A stretch of 55,019 nt of DNA, from NCBI RefSeq assembly GCF_001039355.2, contig NW_019776096.1, positions 14,162 through 69,180 of the forward strand, read 5' to 3'. A model generated the notes under the pieces. The model made no database searches. It was not told the DNA's origin and saw only the letters and a program-made list of their open reading frames with translations. Position numbers and translations under genes: made by a program. This document shows, in pieces, positions 12,671 to 25,125 of the stretch; positions within the stretch are counted from its first letter, which is position 1, and each line of letters begins with the position of its first letter. Source of the DNA: Lingula anatina. Taxonomy: Eukaryota; Brachiopoda; Lingulata; Lingulida; Lingulidae.

Positions 12671-13454
12671 CATACCATTTTGATCAAATTGTGAGAAATG
12701 CTTATCTCCAAACTCCTTCATCTGGGCAAATTTGATAAATGTCGGTAATTCTTAATATCACACTTTTCAATACTAAGGTTAAATATATTCAGAATGTTAA
12801 ATCTTGATTCATTTGGTTTTGTGACTACTTGGAGAATCATTGTGATTGGTATTTAAAGACTGGATGATTTTTTTAACTGCAGGACACCATTATCGAGGTC
12901 TCATTTCGATCTTCGGTGCGAATAAAATTAATGCAACCTCTCACTGTTATTTGACTGAAATATATATTTATTTTTTTCAATTCAGGATTTTGCGATAACA
13001 TTTAATTCAGTGACAAACAAATGTATTGATCACAAAACTTGGTCTGCAATGAAAAATGGAATTTTTTGCCTTTTGACAAAAACAATGATATTATTGATAT
13101 GACTTCTGATAGTAATTATACAAATATTAATAATAATAATTAATACGAAACTTTCCGTTTAGATACTCAATATATATATATACTTACAAATTCCTATAAC
13201 TTGTTTTGAATGAACGTCTGAATTAACGTTTTGTACGAGATAAATCGAAAAAAATGTAACGTCAACAAATTTACACAATGGAAAAATTGCCATGAGGACA
13301 GTGAACAGCAAAATCGATCACTTCAAACAATAAAAATCACATTTAGTTTCTATGATTGTTGGTAGTCATCTGTTAGATTCATACTCGTGTCATTAGCAGA
13401 GGAAATCTGAAGGGGGCAACACCTAACACCATGTTGTAAATTATGCCACGCAAG

Positions 13455-13456
<2 letters not shown>
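12671..13456. other. spacer
   Basis: AT-rich sequence. No gene, repeat family or RNA gene recognised. Confidence 0.4.

Positions 13457-13488
<32 letters not shown>
13457..13488. repeat. (GT)n microsatellite
   Basis: Sixteen uninterrupted GT units. Confidence 0.95.
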
Positions 13489-13490
<2 letters not shown>

Positions 13491-14289
13491 GCGAGAGAGA
13501 GTTATTTGGCCACGCTGAACGTCCACCACGTTCTGTTACTAATGTTTCCATATCTTAACACGCCATTATTGTCATAATAATATATTGAGCAATTGTCAAA
13601 CACACGGTCGAGTCATTTGTTGGAAATATTGATCATATATATATTCTCAGTCATATTGAACTTAGCTTCGACAGCTTCATTTAATATAACTAGCAGATTA
13701 AATAACAGGAAATGGAATGTCTGTGTAAAAAGCTCATACCCTCTCGATGGAGTTTACATTACAAAGGAAGGCCATAAGATCCAATGTAATCAAAAGCTAA
13801 CTAGGCGAATTGTTTGCAAGAAAAATATATTGAATGCATTGCCGTATTCGACGCCTCACGATATTATGATACTGTGTAAATCCCACAGTCAGCATTTCTT
13901 TTTCATTACGCTCTAATTATCGTAATAACGTATGTTGTTGGAAAAACGGCTTTTTCTCTGAGCCCACTTCTTCACTCCTGTTCACTTCCAGCTAAAAATG
14001 ACAACTCAGCTTCACGTCTTACACCACTATACGTCACTTCCGTCACAATCCTGTCTCCTCCGGTACCTTCTATTGCTAGGCCCCTGAAGGGCTGGAGCGT
14101 ATGGTAGTCAGAGTATGGATTAGCGGCATTGTTTTCAAGTGGGGTCGGATATTTTTGATCCGCAGACCAGTTACAGTTATTGTCTGCGGATCACCTGTTC
14201 TGAATGCGGCCTATGACAGATAAATATACCGAATTAAGAGTGTTTTAAAAGGCTTAACTAGTCGATCCACCTTTAATTCGTCGGCGAGC
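13489..14289. other. spacer holding a segment shared with the LP4 upstream region
   Basis: The stretch around 13700-13850 (ACAGGAAATG...TTTACATTACAAAG...TATTGAATGCATTG) is a diverged copy of 15830-15975, upstream of LP4 exon 3. A perfect 12-bp stem (TGATCCGCAGAC) with a 14-nt loop lies at 14156-14193. No gene is supported. Confidence 0.45.
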
Positions 14290-14515
14290 TTAATGGTACA
14301 ACATATTCGCAGGATGCAACAGTTCGGCGTACATCTCGCGGTCTGAACGTCGGGTAAGCTCTAGGCTGCTGTTGTAGACGGTGGAGTATTTGCTGAGCTC
14401 ACAGGTTGTCGTGGTCTCCACATAATTCACTGATAGGCAGCTGTAGGCTCGGCAACAGATGGCGGCACATTCTATCAGACAATGGATTCCATGTTCTGAT
14501 CTGTATGTAAGGGAA

Positions 14516-14799
14516 CCCGCACGAAAACGAAGTAGATACTCCAGCGCAGTAGACTACTGCAATCATACTGCAAACATGCTTCAAATCTGCTTCGATGTGG
14601 GAGCTAATTAGCATATTTGAAACATGCTTCTATCATGCTGCTAATCTACTGCATTAATGCTCCTCCTCTGTACAACCCTATGTAATTTTTGAAGTAGAAT
14701 TGCAGTAGGCTATACTGCATTTCTACTGCAAATATGCTCCATACTACTGCTACGTTAATGCTTTTTTGCTACTTCGATACTACTGCATTTTCGTGCGGG
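14516..14799. mobile_element. 284-bp MITE inside the LP4 PAN exon
   Basis: Perfect 12-bp terminal inverted repeats, CCCGCACGAAAA and TTTTCGTGCGGG, with subterminal repeats of the TACTGCA/TGCAGTA type. Alignment with LP1-LP3 shows an uninterrupted GGGAAGCGTCAAT in place of the insertion, which gives an AA target-site duplication (14514-14515 and 14800-14801). No coding capacity. Confidence 0.85.
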
Positions 14800-14989
14800 A
14801 AGCGTCAATTCCCACAGCGTAACGTTTGTATACCTTAAGCTGCGTGCCTTGCACTGAAAGCATAATAAGAACTTTTGCGACTAAAATAGTCTGAAAAGGC
14901 AGACATATATCTTTATTTTTTCGACAATATCGGAGGAAATAGAAAATCACTTACACTGAGGAGGCTATCCTTTCACCACCATTTGTCTC

Positions 14990-15021
14990 TTTGTTTGTTT
15001 GTTTGTTTGTTTGTTTGTTTG
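14990..15021. repeat. (TTTG)n microsatellite in LP4 intron
   Basis: About eight TTTG units. Confidence 0.9.
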
Positions 15022-15735
15022 CCACCTAGGCCAACTCCAAAATAGATGGTATATGGCATTTCCAGAATAGGTCAGAAAAGAGCTACATAATCCCTTGAAG
15101 ATGAATAGCTCATGTTAGATTGATCTAGGTATGGAAACCCAGTCTTAGTATGTAGGAATTACAATTATCATTATTTCACTTACCAGGCTCACTGCATAGT
15201 TCTACGGTCTGCTGGATCTGTTCTGCAGATAAAACGGTTCCGTACCATTGGACACACTTCATGGCACCAGAGAAATATCTCGCATCTGTAGTTGAGTTGT
15301 GTCTGGCTCCCATACGCACAGGTGTATCGGTGATAAGATTCAGCTGAGGGGTGTGCTGAAGCTGACCCACCTCGACTCCATTCACCCACAACCCAACAAT
15401 CCCGGTCTGAAAATTGTACGTAAAACCAGCATAGACCCAGGCAGTATTAGAAAGTACATGAAGAGAGTAGGACTGTCCTAGAGTATATGGCTCTATCATC
15501 ACAGGACGAAGCGTGAGTGATCCTCTCCCAAGAGTCCATATTTGAGTTCCGTAATTATAATTGCCTTGTCCAAGGCGAAAGTTGAAGAGTGGCCCCTGGT
15601 TCGACATGTCTTGTAGGTGCACGTAGGCCAGCCATGTGAAAGAACTGACATTCAGTGCTCCATTGTTTGGAATTTCGATGAAGGAAGAAACTGTGCCCGC
15701 AAATTTTGCTGCACCTTCGCCAATACCGTAAATAT

Positions 15736-16451
15736 GCAAGAGTCATAAATTAGAAGGATTGATCACAGAGGTGTGTGCTTGACTTTATCAAATTTACTCT
15801 ACGACGTTGTCGATTCAATTCAAAATAAAGTACAGGAAATGAGTTATCCGTGTATGTTCGGCGTTCCCTGTGGGTGGATATTACATTATAAAGCTAGTGG
15901 ACGGAAACGTTCTGAACAAAGGTAAACCAGGCAAATAATTTGAAAGAAAATGTATTGAATTAATTGTCATATGCACGTTTTTTTTCTGTGGTTGCTGGCT
16001 ATATGTGACTTTCTATTAAGGTGGCATTGTGTTAATTCCACGTTCACCTTTTGCTCTTATTAACGTAATAACGTATAAAATGCAATTAAAATATTCCCAG
16101 TATATAAAGACATCAATTGAATCATCCATTTCACATACGTTAGACGGGTTGTATACAAACAGCAAGTCCCGCCTGACTCCATTTAGCAAATGACCATATT
16201 GTTTCAAAGACATATATTGAGTATAAGGTCCCATTCTCACTCCATTGGTCTACGTGGATCGCTCAAAGTCTGCGGGGCTCTCGCTGAATATAATAAATTG
16301 AACAGGTAAACTGGCTTCCTCCTAGCGTTCATAGAATACTGAAGAAAACTGGTGACTATACGAGTACGTTAGAAACAAGAGGAGGTGTGTCATTCAGTTA
16401 AGCTGGGTGCAGTCATTGAGGCTCCCTGGAGAGTTGGATATGTCGGTAAGC
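15736..16451. other. spacer between LP3 and LP4
   Basis: Holds the diverged copy of the 13.7-kb segment. No LP exon 1 or exon 2 is recognisable, so LP4 has no visible first half. Confidence 0.5.
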
Positions 16452-18596
16452 TTAATTGCACAACTTATACGTAGGATGCAATAGTTCGGCGTACACCACG
16501 CGGTCTGAACGTCGGGTAAGCTCTAGGCTGCTGTTGTAGACGGTGGAGTACTTACTGAGCTCACAGGTTGCCGTAGTCTCCAAATAATTCACTGATAGAC
16601 AGCTGTAGTCTCGGGAACAGAGGGCGGCACATTCTATGAGAGAATGGATTCCATTTTCTGATCTGTATACAAGAGAAGCGTTAATACCCATAACGTAGCC
16701 TTGGTGAACCTTAAGCTGTGCACTAAATACTGTAAGAGACAAAGGCACATTCAAAGTATCACGTTCAATTTATACAGTGTAAACTTAATATTCGAAAAAT
16801 GAGCCAGTAAATAATTAATTTATCACATGTATGATTATAATTTAATTATCAGTATCCTACTAACCAGGCTCTCTGCATAGTTCTACGGTCGTCTGGATCT
16901 GTTCTGCAGATAAAACGGTTCCGTACCATTGGACACACTTCATGGCACCAGAGAAATATCTCGCATCTGTAGTTGAGTTGTGTCTGGCCCCCATACGCAC
17001 AGGTGTATCGGTGATATGATTCAGCTGAGGGGTGTGCTGAAGCTGACCCACCTCGACTCCGTTCACCCACAACCCAACCATACCGGTCTGGAAATTATAG
17101 GTAAAACCAGCATAGGCCCAGGCAGTATCGGTTAATACAGGAAGGGAGTAGGACTGTCCTAGGGTATAGGGTTCCTTTATCATTGGACGAAGGAAAAATG
17201 ATCCACTTCCAACAGCCCATATGTGAGTCCCGTAATTATAATCGTTTTCACTACGGCGAAAGTTGAAGAGAGGTCCCGGATTCGACATGCTTTGTAGGCG
17301 CACATAAGCAAGCCACGTGAAGGAACTGACGTTCAATGCTCCATTGTTTGGGATTTCAATGAAGGAAGACACTGTACCTGCAAATTTGGCCGAACCTTGG
17401 CCAATGCCATAAATATTTAGTTTGAAATAAGTTGTATATAACACGTGCCATAATGTATCTAGAGGCGTGTTATCAGTTAGCAGCATTCTACTTAAACAAC
17501 TTCAGATTATATTTGAATGTTTATGAAAACATCCTTAAAAATTCTTAAATATTTTACCTGAATCGAAATCAACTCCTTGCACAATGCCATGGTTACCGTT
17601 ACCACTGACGTCCAGACCCTCATACCGCTTTGTGAGCGGCCACAAGCCAGCCGGACGCGGCAGGACCACTGAAACGTGACAAATACCAGGTTCAATAGAT
17701 TAAACACCACATATTGATAAAATTTTAATGTTGATGATGCTTACTCAGTAAACACGCCACTTTCAGACTGCGAAGCTGAAATATGGTATAAACGCTATCT
17801 TACATATCAAGAAGTAACGGGGCATCAACGTTGTCTTTGGAGAAGCCATTGCAAATCACGTGTGGAACAACTTTTAGTGAATGTGAATTTTGAGCGTGAT
17901 TACGTTTAACCTCAAGTGGTTATAGTATCGTATTGGTTCCCACTTTCCTACATTTTGCAAATAGAAGAACCTAGTATTTTAATATTAATTAAAACAAAAC
18001 ATGATATCTACAATCGATTAACTTGGTATCCACGTGATGCGTGGTTATATTAGATGGAATCTTGCCTTAACGCGACTATTCAATGCCATGGTCTATGTCA
18101 ACCGTTTGTAGTGCACATAGACACCGGCTAGGAAAATAATTTATGCGGACTACATGTTGTCAGAATATACGTTTTGAGACCACTGTTTCTCTGTATCTAG
18201 GTCGGTTCTAAAGGCTGGTCAATTGCATTCCTTGCGTATTTTTGTTCAATAAATAGTTTATATTGTATCGGGCAACATTATTGGTTTTAGAAGTTTGAAA
18301 TATACCTTCTTGGAACTGCATGGAAACAAGTTAAAACCCCAAAGCGTGTAGAATCCATAAAATGAATTGACACTTTTGGTGGCCGGTGGGTGTTTTAACT
18401 AAAAATCGCTGACGGTAATTTTCAAATAATCCCCCAAATACGAACAATAGGCGGATTTCCATATGTTACTTGAAGAGGCCCAACTTCAGTAAAATCCGAT
18501 CTTGGAAATACCAGTAGGACCTATACCTTAATTATACTCACGCTTTCCGTCGGTTTCTCCAACAACTGCAAATGCTATCAACATCAGTAACAGCAT
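16452..18596 (-). CDS. LP3: secreted LamG + PAN protein with relocated exon 3 acceptor
   Basis: Exons are 18542-18596, 17558-17668, 16865-17458 and 16452-16729 (1038 nt, 345 aa). Exon 1 encodes MLLLMLIAFAVVGETDGK, a likely signal peptide. Exon 2 encodes VLPRPAGLWPLTKRYEGLDV. Exon 3 encodes the LamG body and exon 4 the PAN domain (IECAALC, DYSC, ATCEL). The ancestral exon 3 acceptor is destroyed: the sequence is AACTAAATATTT, where the other copies have an AG. A CTCTAG 41 nt upstream keeps frame and phase and would add about 14 residues (DTLWHVLYTTYFKLN region) at the LamG start. The exon 3 donor is GTTAGT, weaker than in its paralogs. The gene is probably expressed only if the upstream acceptor works. 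Confidence 0.7.
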
Positions 18597-20244
18597 ATCG
18601 TGGTCCAGTCCTTTTCTATTCTCGCAACGTTCCTTTGACATTATTCAATGTAGATCTAATTTGAAGTCCGCCCGCATAAAAACCCGATGCACAACTTTCA
18701 TAAAGCAGGCTTTGTCAACGGACCGTTCAGACTCCGACCATTCTAACTTAGGTAGGGTGTTAAACACATATCAAATCCTCCAAAGCGTCTCTTAATTTGC
18801 GCCCGCACAACCGGTTACATGTGGCTGACTGATGTTAATACGTACGTAAAGTAATTATTATATGTGCTTTTATCACTGTCAAACGAGTCCGTTGACTTCA
18901 TCACTGTCTATCCACATTAAAACCTCATGTGCATTCAAACCTTTGTCATCACAGAGATAAACTTCAGGAGAGAGAGAATATTTTAATTAAGCTTAAAAGC
19001 TTCGGTAACGATTTCGTTGCGATATCGACATGGACTTCATTAAGGCATTCAGTTCTATTACATGCGGACAGAAACCCGTTGCACATTTTGTCGATAACTT
19101 GCTTATATTACCTGGTCTCCATTCGTGTTTGCCAATTGACGGAAATGGGCTACTTATTCATTTCGGTGGTGTGTAATGATTGGTGCCGATACGTGATATC
19201 AATACACCATTCAGTTTACGATGAAGTACATGGACTTTGTTTTACTGGCAACACGTACGCTTTTAATCAGTTCAAACTAAAACAAAATGTATAGGGGTAA
19301 ATTACATTGGTCTATTGCGGGAAAGTTGGTATACATGTACCTACTCGAATATTAAGAGACAAAAGGTGAGTTCAGCGAGTGTTACCCGATTAAAAAGAGG
19401 AACAGATCAGGTGGCAAACAAAAGATTTCTATGTTAAGAACTATACATTTGCCTTTTCAAGCAAAGTTAATCATGGTGAATACTGATGACAAATTTCCGG
19501 TTACAATGTCTCACCGCGGCCAAAAGTATGAACAAAAATGTCCGGTTAAAGTCTGACATCGATTTATTAAAGATAAGACAACAAATGCTATATGATTAAG
19601 TCAACAAATTCAACTCTATCCATGGCCTATACATATATAACATCAAAACAGGATTTCAAAGGCAAATCAAGGCAAGATAAAAACGCACATTGCGGTAGCA
19701 GAGACAACATAGACAATAAGAACATTATCGTTACTTTAGGATGAACAAATCCGTGTCAAGTCTGTAATAATCTGTTGCCCAATATCTCATTTTCTGTTGA
19801 CACAATATACAAGCCAAGAGTTACAGTAAAAATGTTTTGACAGTAACTCGATATATTTCAATGGTGCCAAAGTGTGGCTAAGTGTTGTAGGGCCATTTGA
19901 ATCAGTCAATATAACTTGTAAAAAGTCAGTTGGATAAATCACCGAATGTTAGCCTGGTATAAAACTCAAGGTAGATCGATAAGTAAAAAAAAATTACCTT
20001 CATGTTAAAAAAGCGTTTTTCTTTTCTTTTACTTAAAATACTTATAGTGCAATATAATAAAGCATTTTCTGAACAGTGCGTGAGATGGTAAAAAGCGAAA
20101 AGGGTAATTTTAGCCAAAAGTGTTGAATTTTATTGCACTAAATATCTAGATAAGTCTCACACACAACAGAAACGAGAAAAAAAGCTATTATGACCAATTA
20201 AGGCCATTTCAACGTATCGATCCATCTTAAATTCGTCGGTGAGC
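18597..20244. other. spacer between LP2 and LP3
   Basis: From about 18928 it is the downstream part of a segmental duplication also present at 23785-25125. Apparent frames here are shared non-coding sequence with no coding character. Confidence 0.5.
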
Positions 20245-22594
20245 TTAGTGGTACAATTTATTTCCAGGATACAATAGTTCTGCGTACACCTCGCGGTTTG
20301 AACGTGGGGTAAGCTCTAGACTGCTGTTGTAGACGTTGGAGTACTTGCTGAGCTCACAGGTTGCCGTAGTCTCCATATAATTCACTGATAGACAGCTGTA
20401 GTCTCGGCAACAGAGGGCGGCACATTCTGTGAGGGAGTGGACGTCATGCTCGGACCTGTATGAGAGGGATGCGTCAATACCCATAACGTAGCCTTGGTGA
20501 ACCTTAAGCTGCGCACCATATACTGAAATGGGCATCAAGGGATTCTTTGTATTGGATTGAATTTATGCAGTGCAAATTTATCATATCATTTGGAAATGCT
20601 ATGGAACAAGTAAAAAAATTAAAGAAGATGCATGATTTGTTATATAATCATCATTATCTACTTACTAGGCTCTCTGCACAGTTCTACGGTCTGCAGGATC
20701 TGTTCGGCAGATAGAACAGTTCCGTACCATTGGACACACTTCATGGCACCAGAAAAATATCTCGTATCTGCTGCGGAGCTGTGTCTGGCTCCCATACGCA
20801 CAGGGGTATCGGTGATAAGATTCAGCTGAGGGGTATTCTGAAGCTGACCTGCCTCGACCCCGTTCACCCACAACTTAACCATCCCAGTCTGGAAATCGTA
20901 CGTAAAGCCAGCGTAGACCCAGGCAGTATTGGAAAGTACAGGGAGGTAGTAGGACTGTGCTTCACCATATGGTTCCTTTATCAAAGGACGAAGGTACAAT
21001 GACCCACTCACAATAGCCCATATGTGAGTCCCGTATTCATAATTGTTCTCACTACGGCGAAAATTAAAGAGTGGTCCCTGATTCGACATGTCTTTCAAGT
21101 GCACGTAAGCTAGCCAAGTAAAGGAACTGACGTTCAATGCTCCATTGTTTGGGATTTCGATGTAAGAAGAAACTGTCCCCGCAAATTTAGCTGAGCCTTC
21201 GCCGATTCCATAAATACCTAAATGGATAGCATAAAGTGAAAATGGTAAACTATGTAAAGCGTGTTTTTGTGAATTATGAATTGCGATAAAATGTTCTAGG
21301 CAACTGCTTGATATTTGCCTCGGTTCGTGTGGCAATTCTCTTTTGCTTTGACCCCCCTCCCCCGTTAGAAAAATCCTGGTTTTTCAGGAGAGTGTACATT
21401 ACCAAAGAGCCACAAGTAGATTTCAGCCAAGATTTTCTTGAATAAAGGAAATAGCTGTGCCTACAAATTGAGCCCAGCCTTCCATGATATTATAAAAACT
21501 CAATTAAATGATAAGTTTTATCATCCTTTAATCTGATACCATATCGCTTTTCTTCAAGCCTGTGATTAATTTATCTGCATTAAAATCGACCCCTTGAACA
21601 ATGGCATGGTTACCGTTTCCACTGACGTCCAAGCCTCCGTATCGTTTGGTGAGCGGCCAAAAGCCAGCTGGGCGGGGAAGATCCGCTAAATATGCAAATA
21701 CCATATGTAGATAATGGAGGATGCAAGGTTTATTCCTAAAGCACTTCTTAATGTTGACACCCTTACTGTAGACGCTAGTAAAACATGCAAAGTTCGTAAC
21801 AGAGAATAATAGGGGAATAATTATAAAAGTGGAAAAGTCACAACCGGCGAATATCGGCAATTGCCGGTGTGACATGAATGGTACGTGTAGTTAGCTAGGA
21901 ACAGTAGTCTGTACTCCATTATTTTGTACAGGTGACATTCGCCCCATATATAGTTTTAACCCCAATGCTCCGATAAAGCCTAAACTGTACTTATCATATG
22001 GGATCCCGGACTTCCATTCCATGATTAAATTTTGAGTGGGGGTGGGGGATGGGGGGTCAGGAAATTGAAGCATCTTTAAAGCTATACAAGTTAATTTGTT
22101 TTACTTCTCCTTGGGCCCACCGCAATATTCTGTTTTTGACACCAGGTTTAAAAGGAATCGTAAAATCCGCGTTATATCATTGTATAGCAAAAAGTAAAAA
22201 AAATGCTAGAAATATAGACATAATATAAACTATTACTATAACATATCCTGTCCAATTCAATTGAGAAAATGACAATTTATAGATCCATTTCAAACTCTTT
22301 CTTTCAAAAACTTTTTTTAGACCGGAAAGTGTTAATTTTATCAGTCTTCGTCTTCATTACGACAGCAGCCCAAAACCAATACTCAGTACTAATTATATTC
22401 GCTCAATTCAAAACCATCAGTTCAGATTTAATTGGCAGCGGCTGATGCGATGTTAATCTCTGCCATCAAATTACAGCACATTATTACAAATTAGAAAATG
22501 AACACACAAGGGGACTATACTCACAGCTTGTATCGCCAAACGCAATTTCGGCAAGTACGAATACCATGGATGACCAGGGAAGTAATAAAAACAT
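20245..22594 (-). pseudogene. LP2: LamG + PAN copy with destroyed exon 2 donor
   Basis: Exons are 22525-22594, 21575-21685, 20666-21217 and 20245-20522. If spliced in the ancestral way the frame would be 1011 nt (336 aa). Exon 1 encodes MFLLLPWSSMVFVLAEIAFG, a likely signal peptide. All four exons are open and closely match LP1. The exon 2 donor reads AATGCAG|ATAAAT where LP1 has AATGCTG|GTAAGT, so the +1 G and +5 G are both A. Read-through gives a stop 17 codons later (NADKLITGLKKSDMVSD). A nearby GT would change the frame. The copy is probably non-functional or makes a truncated secreted peptide. The lack of other damage suggests the loss is recent. Confidence 0.7.
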
Positions 22595-22635
22595 CTCGTG
22601 CCCTTGGACGCGTGTAGTTGTTTTAGAAAAAAGCA

Positions 22636-22662
22636 TGAAATATAAAATGTTAAGTTTTCTGA
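22636..22662 (-). promoter_or_regulatory. conserved AT-rich promoter-like block of LP2
   Basis: The minus strand reads AACATTTTATATTTCATGC about 45-60 nt upstream of the start codon. It is nearly identical to the block upstream of LP1 at 28911-28935. It could be a TATA-like element, which would leave a very short 5' UTR. Confidence 0.3.
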
Positions 22663-24231
22663 CTTTCGGATTTGCTTGTCGTCAATACTGCATACCCCGA
22701 CAGGCTGACAAAAAGACCGACCAAAGTGTTGTAGGCTTGAAAAGATCGTTTTTATCCAAAGAAAAAGGAAAACAATGTCATCATTCAAAGTAACTATCAA
22801 ATATTCATGCAATCTAAATTTGTCACGTTTTTTTTCCTTCCGTCTGCTAGTACAAAGAATAAGGCAAATATATATTGTTTCCCGTCGTCGCACGTGTCAC
22901 TTAAAACTCTGAGACCAAGAAGTGCCGGATCCGGCAGTGAAGGCCGTACGGCCAGTATTATGACGGCCAGAGGTTTGTTTTGAAGGCAATCTGTGAAAAG
23001 CACACTGCATGTGAGGTTTAATTTTTTCTTTTGCAATCGACCTCAAATTTCGATGTTGTAAATGATCTGGCGCCCAGTACCTAGACCAAAGTAGGGGAAG
23101 CGCAAACGCAAAGGTTTCATTGAATGAGCGAAAAGTTCTGGCCTTCATTCAAGAACATACTAGTGTTCTTGCAGTATTTTTCAGGGTGGTCATATTTTGT
23201 TGGTGCCCATTACTTTTCGTGTTTATCTTCAATCATTTAACATGTTCTTTACATAAATTCATGTATTTTTACTGAGCAAATGTTTAAATAAGTAACCATT
23301 TTGCATAACATTCAAGGCATGATTCCGAAATTGCGGAGGTTTAGATTTGAATGAATAAAAAAGTAAGGAAGAAAAAATGCGCCACTTTAAAGATCTTCAA
23401 TAATTTCCTTCAAGAAACACAATAATTTCGTTCGGCCTTGTCCATTGCTTTAGATTCCAATATGTGTATTTACTAGATCTATTGCGTAGATGTTTTTCAT
23501 CGACAGCTTTGTTCTCGTGTTCAAGTTGATGTGTCAAGTAAATCAATACATGAAGTTCCATAACAATGACTATAGTTCCATAATAATGGCACGTCGAGAG
23601 AATTCTCTCAATTATTAAACATCTCTTCTATAAGCAAATAAAAAACAAATATTTAAATAGCATTACAAAAAACATATTCCAATGTTTATTTTGAAGACAA
23701 TCTGTGAACCAGATGTGCGATATGGATAAGCACGTTGCATTTGACATTATAATTTTGCGTGTATTTATTCAAAAAAACGTTGTGTGCATTGAAACCCTCG
23801 TTAAAACGCAAACTTAACCCGGGAACGAAAGAAAGATATAATTTAGCTGAAAAACTTTACTTATGATTTGTTGCAATATCGACATGGAATTCTGTTAAGG
23901 TATTCGGTTCTTTAGCAAGTGGACAGAAACCCACTGCACATGTCGATTACTTGGTTATATTACCCGGTCTCCATTCGTGTTGGTCAATTGACGGAAATGG
24001 GCTACTTATTCATTTCAGTGGTGTATAATGATTCCTGGCGTTATGCGATATCAATACACCATTCAGTTTAAGATGAAGTACATGGACTTTGTCTTATATA
24101 CAACACCTTCGATTTTAACCAGTTCAAACAAAGACAAAATGTAACTTACATTGGACTATTGCAGGAAGATGGTAAACCTATTCCAATACAAGAGACATGT
24201 GAGTCCATCGTATTACTCGATTAAATACAGG

Positions 24232-24271
<40 letters not shown>

Positions 24272-25125
24272 AGCCAGGTGGCATACAGGCGATTTTATTT
24301 TTAAAAGTACAGTATTCAACCACACATTCACATTTGCGAATACTGATGACACATTCCCCTTTAAAATGTCTGGTCGCAGCTAAAGGTATGAATATTAATT
24401 TTCGGTAAAAGTCTGACATTGATTTATGAGAGATAAAACAAAGTCAACAAAGTCGACTCTATCCATGACCTACAGCATCAAAACAGGATTTTAAAAGCAA
24501 TCTGAGACTGGGTCAGAAAGAACATTGCGGTAGCGGAGACAACATCAACAATACTCGCCATGTTTGTCGACTAAAAAATGTAAATATTCAAAAACAAAAG
24601 GACATGATCGTTACAAATCCGAGTCAAGTCTGTTATAATCATTAACCAAGTGTCGTATTTTTCGTTGACACAAAATACTGATCCTAAGAATTACAGTTAA
24701 AATGTTTTGACAGGAAATCTATATATATTTTAAATTTGCCAAATTGTGGCTAAGTGTAATAAGGCCAATTGAATCAGTCAATAAAACTCACGTTAAAATT
24801 GAAAAATGTCAGCTGGATGAAGCACCAAATTTTCGACTGATTTAAAAGTTCAAGATAGATTGATTAGTTAAAAATACCTTTAAGCTCAAAAAAGCTTTTG
24901 TTTTTGTTTCTTTTGTTTAAAATACTTATAGTGCAGTTTAATAAAGCATTTTTTAGCAGCGTCCGGGATGGTCAAAAGCAAAAAGGTTAATTTTAGCCAA
25001 AAGTGTTGAATGTTATTGCACCTAATATCTACATAGCGTTCTTACACAACATAAAAGAAAGAAAGGTATTTTGAACAGTTAATGCAATTTTAACGCATCG
25101 ACCCATCTTAAATTCGTCGGTGAGC
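22663..25125. other. spacer between LP1 and LP2
   Basis: Holds the upstream end of duplication unit A and, from about 23785, the downstream part of unit B. A small internal duplication (TTTTGAAG(A/G)CAATCTGTGAA) occurs near 22979 and 23690. No gene is supported. Confidence 0.5.
24235..24267. repeat. (GA)n microsatellite
   Basis: About 16 GA units. Absent from the matching place in unit A. Confidence 0.95.

Larger units (their letters stand above)
14290..15735 (-). pseudogene. LP4: truncated LamG + PAN copy, PAN exon split by a MITE
   Basis: Only the counterparts of exon 3 (15184-15735) and exon 4 (14290-14853) are present. No signal-peptide exon and no LPRPAG exon exist between it and LP3. 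Where LP1, LP2 and LP5 have an acceptor AG directly before the first codon pair, LP4 reads CTTGCATATTTACGG, so the acceptor is lost, and an in-frame TGA lies just upstream. The exon 3 donor (G|GTAAGTG) and the exon 4 acceptor (GCTTTCAG) remain good. The PAN exon is split at 14516-14799 by a 284-bp MITE. Apart from that insertion the PAN frame is open to TAA. The copy is best read as a 5'-truncated tandem duplicate. Confidence 0.8.
18928..23645. repeat. segmental duplication unit A (contains LP2)
   Basis: Collinear with 23785-29107, from shared downstream DNA (ATATCGACATGGA near 19020 and 23879) through all four LP exons to shared upstream DNA (CCATAACAATGACTA near 23560 and 29020). Unit A carries extra sequence upstream of its exon 1 (about 22800-23530) that unit B lacks. 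Confidence 0.8.

Noticed and set aside
14100-14200. Possible tRNA or structured RNA near the 12-bp stem
   Set aside because: No cloverleaf, no T-arm GTTC motif and no A/B box spacing could be fitted.
14399-14614. 71-codon minus-strand frame reading across the LP4 PAN exon and the MITE
   Set aside because: It is out of frame with the PAN domain and its start lies inside the transposon.
15189-15389. Repeated frames starting MGEWSRGG / MGERSRGG in several LamG exons
   Set aside because: They are the +1 shadow of the conserved LamG body (GLWVNGVEVGQL), repeated only because the exon is repeated.
15184-17458. LP4 exons as a mutually exclusive alternative LamG-PAN pair for LP3
   Set aside because: LP4 exon 3 has no acceptor AG at its border and a stop just upstream, and its PAN exon is broken by a MITE.
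24213-24419. Frames across the GA repeat (Ser-Leu or Arg-Glu runs)
   Set aside because: Low-complexity translation of a microsatellite.
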